From positions 1 through 12,904 of the forward strand of contig DASQUP010000023.1 in assembly GCA_035641235.1 (NCBI GenBank): a DNA stretch of 12,904 nucleotides, written 5' to 3'. Position numbers and translations under genes: made by a program. This document shows, piece after piece, positions 7,617 through 12,904 of the stretch. This DNA is from DASQUP01 sp035641235 (GTDB taxonomy: Bacteria > Actinomycetota > CADDZG01 > WHSQ01). Each line of letters opens with the position of its first letter. The stretch's first letter is position 1. The notes under the pieces were generated by a model. It saw only the letters and a list, made by a program, of their open reading frames with translations. It ran no database searches and had not been told where the DNA came from.

Positions 7617-9326
7617 ATGAGCAATCCCTACGAGAACCCGTCAGATCCGGCCAAACGGCGCAGCGCCATCCTGACAGACGGACCCGACCGGGCTCCGGCG
7701 CGATCCATGCTCAAGGCGATTGGTTTCGGCGACGAGGACCTCGCGAAACCCATCGTCGGCGTTGCCACGAACTGGATCGAGACGATGCCGTGCAACTACA
7801 ACCAGCGAGAACTTGCGGCGCAGGTCAAGGCCGGTATCCGCGCCGCAGGTGGCACGCCGATGGAGTTCAACACGATCTCGGTCTCCGACGGCGTGTCCAT
7901 GGGGACCCAGGGCATGAAGGCGTCGTTGGTCAGCCGGGAGGTGATCGCCGATTCCATCGAGCTCACGGCGCGCGGGCACCTCTTCGACGGTCTGGTGTGC
8001 CTCGTCGGATGCGACAAGACGATTCCTGCAGCAGTGATGGCGCTGTGCCGCCTGGACATACCGGGACTCGTTCTCTACAACGGTTCGATCGCTCCGGGCC
8101 GGTGGCGCGGGAACGATGTGACGATCCAGGACGTCTTCGAAGCCGTGGGCCGACATGCCGCCGGGACGATGTCGGCGGCCGACCTCCACGATCTCGAAGG
8201 CGCCGCCTGTCCGGGCGCGGGAGCGTGCGGAGGGCAGTTCACCGCGAACACGATGGCGACGGTCATCGACTTCCTCGGCATAAGCCCCGCAGGGCTCAGC
8301 GGCATCCCTGCTACCGAACCGGGAAAGCGCGCCGCCGCCGAAGCCGCCGGGCGCCTCGTGATGGAGGCGCTACGTACAGACGTTCGGCCATCGGAGCTGG
8401 TCACGCGCCGCGCACTCGAAAACGCAATCGCGTCTGTGGCGGCGACCGGTGGATCGACGAACGGGGTTTTGCACCTGCTGGCGATCGCCCGCGAGATGGG
8501 CATCGATCTCACACTGGAGGACTTCGACGAGATCGCCGCCCGAACACCCGTTGTCGCCGATCTCAAGCCGGGCGGGCGGTTCGTCGCAACCGACCTCTAC
8601 GCTGCCGGTGGCACGCCGCTCGTGATGCGCGAGCTGCTCAAGAAAGAGTTGATCCATGCCGGCGCTCCGACGATCGACGGCCGGACCATCGGAGAGATCG
8701 CCGGGTCGGCCGAGGAGTCATTCGGGCAGGAGGTTGTCGTCTCCATCGACCAGCCGCTGAAACCGACCGGGGGGCTGGCGATTCTGCGCGGAAACCTCGC
8801 TCCGGAGGGCTGCGTTGTGAAACTCGCGGGCCACGAGCGAACCTTCCACCGCGGTCCGGCGCGCGTCTTCGATTCCGAAGAGAGTTGCTTCGAGGCGGTA
8901 TCCCGCCGGGATATCCAGCCGGGGGACGTCGTGGTGATCCGTTACGAGGGTCCGGCCGGCGGACCCGGGATGCGCGAGATGCTTGGGGTGACGGCGGCGA
9001 TCGTCGGAGAGGGGCTCGGCGATTCCATCGCCCTGATCACCGACGGCCGCTTCAGCGGCGCCACCCACGGGCTGATGGTCGGTCACGTCGCCCCAGAGGC
9101 GGCGCGCCGCGGGCCGGTCGCGGCGCTCAAGGACGGAGATGTAATCGAGATCGACGTTGACGCCCGGGAGCTGCGCGTTCTACTCGACGACGATGCGATC
9201 GAAAAACGCCTCGCCGACTGGACGCCGCCGGCCCCGCGCTACAAAACCGGAGTCTTCGCCAAATACGCGGCGTCGGTCTCGTCCGCTTCCGAAGGAGCGA
9301 TCACCTCGCCAACCGAACGCGCCTAG
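7617..9326 (+). CDS. ilvD: dihydroxy-acid dehydratase
   Basis: This iron-sulfur enzyme dehydrates dihydroxyisovalerate and dihydroxymethylvalerate to the oxo-acids that precede valine, leucine and isoleucine, completing the pathway begun by IlvBN and IlvC. It is 569 aa, a typical length. Cluster cysteines are C59 (PCNYN), C132 (GCDKT) and C204 (GACGG, within CPGAGACGGQFTANTMAT). Mg-site residues are in SDG (about 90-92) and D133-K134. The catalytic serine is S480 in DGRFSGATHG near the start of the C-terminal domain. It is transcribed away from the ilv-leu operon, with 183 bases between its ATG and the leader-peptide ATG, and appears leaderless. It thus lacks the attenuator that governs its partners. 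Sugar-acid dehydratases (Edd type) are related, but the local context and length favour IlvD. Confidence 0.97.
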   Translation: MSNPYENPSDPAKRRSAILTDGPDRAPARSMLKAIGFGDEDLAKPIVGVATNWIETMPCNYNQRELAAQVKAGIRAAGGTPMEFNTISVSDGVSMGTQGMKASLVSREVIADSIELTARGHLFDGLVCLVGCDKTIPAAVMALCRLDIPGLVLYNGSIAPGRWRGNDVTIQDVFEAVGRHAAGTMSAADLHDLEGAACPGAGACGGQFTANTMATVIDFLGISPAGLSGIPATEPGKRAAAEAAGRLVMEALRTDVRPSELVTRRALENAIASVAATGGSTNGVLHLLAIAREMGIDLTLEDFDEIAARTPVVADLKPGGRFVATDLYAAGGTPLVMRELLKKELIHAGAPTIDGRTIGEIAGSAEESFGQEVVVSIDQPLKPTGGLAILRGNLAPEGCVVKLAGHERTFHRGPARVFDSEESCFEAVSRRDIQPGDVVVIRYEGPAGGPGMREMLGVTAAIVGEGLGDSIALITDGRFSGATHGLMVGHVAPEAARRGPVAALKDGDVIEIDVDARELRVLLDDDAIEKRLADWTPPAPRYKTGVFAKYAASVSSASEGAITSPTERA

Positions 9327-9334
9327 GCCTTTTT

Positions 9335-9373
9335 GTCTGCTGAAAACCGCGGATTCCGCGCTTCTGAGCAGAC
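9335..9373. terminator. imperfect hairpin in the ilvD / ABC1-kinase convergent gap
   Basis: GTCTGCT (9335-9341) pairs with AGCAGAC (9367-9373), enclosing an inner stem CGCGG/CCGCG (9348-9352 and 9356-9360) with an ATT loop. The two converging genes end 73 bases apart, so a bidirectional termination structure is plausible. Neither outer stem is followed by a T tract. On the minus strand the inner stem is followed by GTTTTC, which could act as a weak terminator for the kinase gene. Confidence 0.4.
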
Positions 9374-9399
9374 AGAAAGCGCGGCGCGCTGAAAGTCGG

Positions 9400-10809
9400 T
9401 CACCCGAGCGGCGGGTGCACCTCGGGATGTTTGGCTGCGAGCCACTCCTGCTCGGCGCGCCCCAGCTCCGTCTGCGACGGCTCCCCGAACCAGAGTTCCC
9501 GGCCGATGGCCTGCCAGTTCGCCGTCGCCTCGAGCCGGCCGATCAGGGAACCGACGCCGAACGACATCCGGTTGAACGTGATCATGACCCCCGGAATGCC
9601 GACCTTACGGAGGGTTTGGAACGCCTGCGACCTTGGGTCGAACCCCGCAGCGGCGATGTCTTGGATCAGGGCCGGATCCACCTTGAAGGGCCGGTCGTGC
9701 AGGATCGGGTGGTTCATCGCCTTGAGGTGATCCCAGATGGCATCGATCTCGGGAGTCTTTCGATTGAGAACGCCTAGTCCCTCCAGGGCCGCCCTCCCCC
9801 GCTCCTTGTCGTCGATTACAAGGGCGAGCGTGATCTCCAAAAGGAGCTCGAGTGTCCCTGGGTCGACGGCACGAACCAACCCGAAATCCAGGAACGCGAC
9901 CCTCCCGTCCTTCAGGAGGAGGTAGTTCCCCGGATGTGGGTCGGCGGAGAACAGAAGGAAACGGTACAGACTGCCGTAGAAGAAACGAAACAGTGTCTCG
10001 GCCAGGCGGTCCTTCTCCGGCTGCGACCACTCCATCGACGTCATGAACGGCTCCCCGACGACGAACTGCTGCGTAATTACTCGCGTCCTGCAGTAGTCCG
10101 GATAGACCTTTGGGACATAGATGAACGGATGGTCCGAGAACAGCTCCGCGAATTTCGCCTGATTCGTTGTCTCCCGCCGGTAGTCGAGCTCCTCGGTAAC
10201 GCGTTCCTTGACTTCGTTTGCCACTTCGCTGGGATCGAGATTGGGAGCGATCGCGACGGCGATCTTTGTCATTGCAGTCACGTTCTTGAGATCGGCCCGC
10301 ACCGCATCATCCACGCCGGGGTACTGGACCTTCACGGCCACCGTCTCTCCGGAATGGAGTGTGGCGCGGTGGACCTGTCCGATCGACGCAGCCGCTACCG
10401 GCTCATCTTCGAACGACGCGAAGACCTCCTCGACCGGCCTGCCGAACTCGGACTTGACCACCGACTTCGACGCCTGAGGATCCATCGGCGGAGCGGAGTT
10501 CTGGAGCATCGTGAGCGCGTCCCGGTAGGTGGATAGGTACTCGCCCGGAGCGGCAAACTCGTAGAAGGAGGCCAGCTGGCCGACCTTCATAGCGGCGCCC
10601 TTCATCTCGCCGAGCATGTCGACCAGCTGCTTCGCCGTCTGCTGGTGGAAGCCGTCGAGGAACTCCTGCGCCCGCTCGGGGGCGGCAAACGAGCGCGCCC
10701 GGGTTCCGACAAAACGAGCGGCCGACCTGCCCGTCTGGCCGGCGAGCCGGGCCCCGCGCTGCCACCAGCCCGTCGGGATCGGCGCTTTACCCTTCTTTTC
10801 TTCGGCCAT
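9400..10809 (-). CDS. ABC1/UbiB (AarF) family atypical kinase-like protein
   Basis: This 469-aa protein belongs to the ABC1/ADCK/UbiB protein-kinase-like family. Diagnostic motifs are in order: KxGQ at 75-78 (MKVGQLAS), the Ala-rich nucleotide loop AAASIGQVHRA (139-149) replacing a Gly-rich loop, the ATP lysine K160 (VAVK), the ExD motif E207-L-D209, the catalytic loop ADPHPGN (289-295) and DFG (D308). All key residues are present, so ATPase activity is plausible. Members act in quinone or isoprenoid-lipid metabolism in other bacteria; here there is no ubi or men neighbour, so the substrate is unknown. There is no obvious C-terminal transmembrane pair like that of E. coli UbiB. The ATG at 10809 is chosen because the conserved region starts soon after; there is no clear ribosome binding site and a -10-like element sits just upstream. 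The open frame upstream overlaps the divergent peptidase gene. Confidence 0.9.
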   Translation of the reverse strand: MAEEKKGKAPIPTGWWQRGARLAGQTGRSAARFVGTRARSFAAPERAQEFLDGFHQQTAKQLVDMLGEMKGAAMKVGQLASFYEFAAPGEYLSTYRDALTMLQNSAPPMDPQASKSVVKSEFGRPVEEVFASFEDEPVAAASIGQVHRATLHSGETVAVKVQYPGVDDAVRADLKNVTAMTKIAVAIAPNLDPSEVANEVKERVTEELDYRRETTNQAKFAELFSDHPFIYVPKVYPDYCRTRVITQQFVVGEPFMTSMEWSQPEKDRLAETLFRFFYGSLYRFLLFSADPHPGNYLLLKDGRVAFLDFGLVRAVDPGTLELLLEITLALVIDDKERGRAALEGLGVLNRKTPEIDAIWDHLKAMNHPILHDRPFKVDPALIQDIAAAGFDPRSQAFQTLRKVGIPGVMITFNRMSFGVGSLIGRLEATANWQAIGRELWFGEPSQTELGRAEQEWLAAKHPEVHPPLG

Positions 10810-10818
10810 CTGGGGGCT

Positions 10819-10824
10819 ACTGTA
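10819..10824 (-). promoter_or_regulatory. candidate -10 element of the ABC1 kinase gene
   Basis: TACAGT on the minus strand ends nine bases before the ATG, predicting a transcription start only two or three bases from the start codon. No -35 consensus is seen at the expected distance, and no ribosome binding site precedes the ATG. It lies within a small palindromic CTACTGTAG. The call rests on position and is weak. Confidence 0.3.
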
Positions 10825-10889
10825 GTACGCAAAGAAAAGGAGCCCCGCCGTTCGTATCCATGTGAGAAGCGTTCGGAGGGAACCGGGAC

Positions 10890-11819
10890 ATGATCCGCAA
10901 CACATTGAAGTTGGGAGCCATCGGCGTCGCCGCCGCGCTGGCGCTGACCGCGTGTGTCCCCGCTGGGTCGGTGTGGCAGGGAACGGGGAGCTCCAGCACC
11001 GTCGTCGAGGCCGAGGCTTATCCTCGCTTCTCGAAGAAGAAAGCGATGCGTCACGTTCGGGAGCTCGCCAAGAAGATTGGGGTGCGAGTAAGGGCAACAA
11101 GAGGCGAGCGTCGGGGAGCAAAGTACATCGCCGCCGAGTTTGACGAGCTCGGATACGACGTGACGATCCAGAAGTTCTCCGTCGACGGTGCAAAGTCCCG
11201 CAACGTCCGCGCGCGGTGGCCCGGCATCACGAACCATCCATTCGTTGTGGGCGGCCACATGGATTCGGTGCCCGAGTCTCCAGGAGCGAACGACAACGCT
11301 TCCGGAGTCGCGGTGGTGCTCGAGATGGCCCGGATCTTCGCCGAGAAGGAACAGGCCGGCCTCGTCGAGTTCGTCGCCTTCGGAGCCGAGGAATACGGGA
11401 TCGACGGAAGACATCACGTGGGGTCAGAGAAGTTCGTGAAAAGACTCGGCAAGAGGGGCAGAAAGCGGTCGCCCGGAATGGTCTCCGTCGACATGATCGC
11501 CGACGGAAAGCCGCTCATCATCGGTACGGCGGGCATTGGCCCGGAGGTCGTCGCCAAGACGGTCTTCCGGAAGATCAAGAAGAAAACGAGCATCAACGTC
11601 GTCTACCGGACGACGTGCGACTGCTCGGACAACGGACCGTTTGAGCATGCCGGCATCCCGGGGGCCTTTTTGTGGAGCGGGACGGAGCCCGACTACCACG
11701 CCCCGAGCGACAAGCCCGCCAACCTCGAGCCCGAACATCTACGCCGAACAGGCCGCGCGGTGAGGGCTTTTCTCAAGATTCTCGACGCAGGCATGCTTGC
11801 CCGCTTCCGTAACCGCTGA
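10890..11819 (+). CDS. secreted lipoprotein, M28-family zinc peptidase
   Basis: This is a predicted exported zinc aminopeptidase-like hydrolase of 309 aa. The N-terminus is a lipoprotein signal: a basic start, a hydrophobic core IGVAAALALTAC and a lipobox LTAC with C22 as the lipidated residue. The mature region has the co-catalytic M28 metal ligands in order: H123 (GGHMDS), D135 (GANDNASG), E168 with catalytic base E167 (GAEEYG), D201 (VDMIAD) and H270 (DYHAPSD). C243 and C245 (TCDCSDNGPF) lie near the substrate pocket, where some family members have a disulfide. The mature protein is rich in Lys and Arg. The ATG follows GGAGGG by nine bases. It is divergent from the ABC1 kinase with an 80-base gap. 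Likely role: peptide turnover outside the membrane; the substrate is not predictable. Confidence 0.9.
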   Translation: MIRNTLKLGAIGVAAALALTACVPAGSVWQGTGSSSTVVEAEAYPRFSKKKAMRHVRELAKKIGVRVRATRGERRGAKYIAAEFDELGYDVTIQKFSVDGAKSRNVRARWPGITNHPFVVGGHMDSVPESPGANDNASGVAVVLEMARIFAEKEQAGLVEFVAFGAEEYGIDGRHHVGSEKFVKRLGKRGRKRSPGMVSVDMIADGKPLIIGTAGIGPEVVAKTVFRKIKKKTSINVVYRTTCDCSDNGPFEHAGIPGAFLWSGTEPDYHAPSDKPANLEPEHLRRTGRAVRAFLKILDAGMLARFRNR

Positions 11820-12005
11820 TCGGTGCGTTTTACCAGCTAGCGGGCCACTTTCTGGACTCCGCCGAGGTTCCGGCGTGCCGCCAAACCGGGCAATCCTGGC
11901 GCTTCGGAGTCGGTTAGGGCACAATTCGACGAGTAGAGAAGGAAACTTGGCGAATTATTGGCTACCCTGACAGCAACCTAAAACCGGACTCAGGACGGTA
12001 AAGAC

Positions 12006-12545
12006 ATGGCGATGCGTGAGCAAGACTCACTCGAACCGTACGAGCCTTCCGACCCGGGTTACGACTGGGACTACGAACCCGAAGACCACAGTCGCAACAT
12101 GCCCAACATCATTTGGGGCCGAGTCGCGGTGCTTGGAGCGGTTGTGCTGCTGGCTTTTCTGATCGGTCGGATGACCGCGGGTGGCGGCGGAGTCCCCGAG
12201 GAAAGGCTGGCGTCGGCACGCAACGACCTGCGCGACGCGCGCGCCCAAGTAACCGACCTCGAGACGCAAGTGCAGCGCCTCGAGGACGAACTCGCAGCGC
12301 AACCCGCGGACACCGGAACGGACACAGGTGGCGACACCGGTGGTGACGCAGAAGGTGTCGGAGAAGACGAGGAAGCCCCCGCCGGCAAGGAGTACACCGT
12401 CCAGGCCGGCGACACCCTCAATACGATCGCCATAGAGTTCTACGGTGACGCGGAGCTGGCGGACTACATCGCCACCGCGAACGACATCGCCGACCCGAGT
12501 CTGATCAGCACCGGCACGGTGATCGTCATCCCGCCGAAGCCCTAA
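12006..12545 (+). CDS. membrane-anchored LysM-domain protein
   Basis: This is a 179-aa bitopic protein. Residues 1-34 form an acidic, Tyr/Pro-rich N-terminal tail that is probably cytoplasmic. Residues 35-54 form one transmembrane segment (GRVAVLGAVVLLAFLIG). Residues 64-98 look like a coiled coil (RLASARNDLRDARAQVTDLE and on). Residues 100-126 form a Gly/Thr/Asp/Glu-rich linker, and a LysM domain spans 128-177 (EYTVQAGDTLNTIAIEFYGD through GTVIVIPPK). LysM binds N-acetylglucosamine-containing glycans, so the protein likely tethers the membrane to peptidoglycan. No enzymatic domain is present. The first ATG is favoured because AGGACGG lies seven bases upstream; an ATG two codons later would have a poorer spacing. 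A division or envelope-scaffold role is possible but not shown. Confidence 0.88.
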   Translation: MAMREQDSLEPYEPSDPGYDWDYEPEDHSRNMPNIIWGRVAVLGAVVLLAFLIGRMTAGGGGVPEERLASARNDLRDARAQVTDLETQVQRLEDELAAQPADTGTDTGGDTGGDAEGVGEDEEAPAGKEYTVQAGDTLNTIAIEFYGDAELADYIATANDIADPSLISTGTVIVIPPKP

Positions 12546-12573
12546 TAATCGGGCTCACCCGAACTGTCCGCGT

Positions 12574-12596
12574 TCAGTCACGGTATGCGTGACTGA
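12574..12596 (+). terminator. hairpin downstream of the LysM gene
   Basis: TCAGTCACG pairs perfectly with CGTGACTGA around a GTATG loop, a nine-base-pair stem lying 28 bases after the LysM stop and 20 bases from the converging phosphoesterase stop. There is no T tract on either strand, so it is only a candidate termination or 3'-end stabilising structure for the two converging genes. Confidence 0.4.
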
Positions 12597-12616
12597 GAGC
12601 AGACACTTGGCGCCGC

Positions 12617-12904
12617 CTAGTCGCCGAGGGCCCTAAAGGCGTTCTCGCCCTTTTCTCTGTACGCCTCTTCGATGTGCGCTGGGAGGCCGGTGCAGTCGCG
12701 CGGCTCCAAGAACAGCTTCCGATCGCGCGGCTTCGTATCCTGCTCGAAGTCGAAGGCATTGAGCATGTTGCTCGCCCGGGCGTCGCGCGCCGTCATGGGT
12801 TCGAGGTCGTAGACCGTCTCGATGAACTTGAGCACGGATGAGAACTCGTACTCCGTCGAATCGATGTACCCCTCTTTCGCCCACGGAGAGATGATCAGGA
12901 ACGG
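12617..12904 (-). CDS. phosphoesterase-family protein, C-terminal part (cut by window edge)
   Basis: The last 95 residues of a minus-strand gene are present, entering from the right edge in frame without an internal start. The stretch FLIISPWAKEGYIDSTEYEF, followed by SSVLKFIETVYDLEPMTARDARASNMLNAFDF, matches the C-terminal end of the phosphoesterase family that includes bacterial phospholipase C and acid-phosphatase-like enzymes, in which a conserved ISPxAxxGYxD...EFxSVLKFIE block follows the active-site core. The metal-binding and nucleophile residues lie outside the window, so the substrate cannot be stated. After the block come about 45 residues of polar C-terminal tail ending in FRALGD. 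A GTG within the window gives a shorter open frame, but the similarity continues upstream of it. Confidence 0.75.
   Translation of the reverse strand, partial: PFLIISPWAKEGYIDSTEYEFSSVLKFIETVYDLEPMTARDARASNMLNAFDFEQDTKPRDRKLFLEPRDCTGLPAHIEEAYREKGENAFRALGD

Noticed and set aside
7790..9160. Open frame of 456 codons in another plus-strand frame of ilvD
   Set aside because: It is extremely Arg-rich and overlaps every conserved ilvD motif; it is a frame shadow.
11939..12005. Promoter for the LysM gene (TTGGCG or TTGGCT with TACCCT or TAAAAC)
   Set aside because: No pair of hexamers has acceptable spacing, so no site can be named.
7580..12571. The 10-mer AACTGTCCGC shared by the ilvD promoter (7580-7589) and the gap after the LysM gene (12562-12571), and GAGCAGACA shared by the gaps at 9366 and 12597
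   Set aside because: Matches of nine or ten bases are expected by chance in a window of this size, and no larger repeat surrounds them.

Overview
The window is GC-rich and almost fully coding. It reads as a chromosomal segment from an Actinomycetota-like bacterium. Pointers to that lineage are the high GC content, the actinobacterial style of the LeuB N-terminus (an LLGAVGDP segment), two genes that look leaderless, and a lipobox-type secreted protein. The exact lineage cannot be fixed by eye; a deep-branching class is possible because the LeuC/LeuD pair is of the short (archaeal/Thermotoga-like) form.

Left block (1-7526, minus strand): a branched-chain amino acid operon transcribed right to left as leader, an 89-aa protein of unknown function, ilvB, ilvN, ilvC, leuA, leuC, leuD and leuB, the last cut by the window edge. 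Apart from two short gaps the enzyme genes overlap by 1 to 19 bases. IlvBN, IlvC and the divergent IlvD make the valine and isoleucine oxo-acids. LeuA, LeuCD and LeuB take 2-oxoisovalerate on to the leucine oxo-acid.

Control region (7204-7616, 413 bases between the 89-aa gene and ilvD): it is densely organised. On the minus strand, in order, there is a sigma70-type promoter whose spacer and -10 lie inside a perfect 23-bp palindrome, a possible leaderless 17-codon ORF, a short leader peptide ending in an Ile/Leu/Val-rich stretch, a 12-bp GC-rich hairpin starting at its stop codon, and an intrinsic terminator with a six-T tract. This is the layout of a ribosome-mediated transcription attenuator, possibly with an added repressor site. 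On the plus strand, ilvD has a -10-like hexamer six bases before its ATG and no ribosome binding site, so its mRNA is probably leaderless.

Right block (9327-12904): this is unrelated to amino-acid synthesis. It holds an ABC1/UbiB-type atypical kinase (minus), a divergent secreted M28-family zinc peptidase lipoprotein (plus), a membrane-anchored LysM protein (plus), and the C-terminal end of a phosphoesterase (minus) cut by the right edge. The last three suggest envelope or extracellular functions. No tRNA, rRNA, CRISPR array, insertion sequence or phage gene was seen.

The enzymes are standard. The most interesting part is the leader region: attenuator, coupled upstream ORF, promoter palindrome and the unknown 89-aa protein sitting between attenuator and ilvB.
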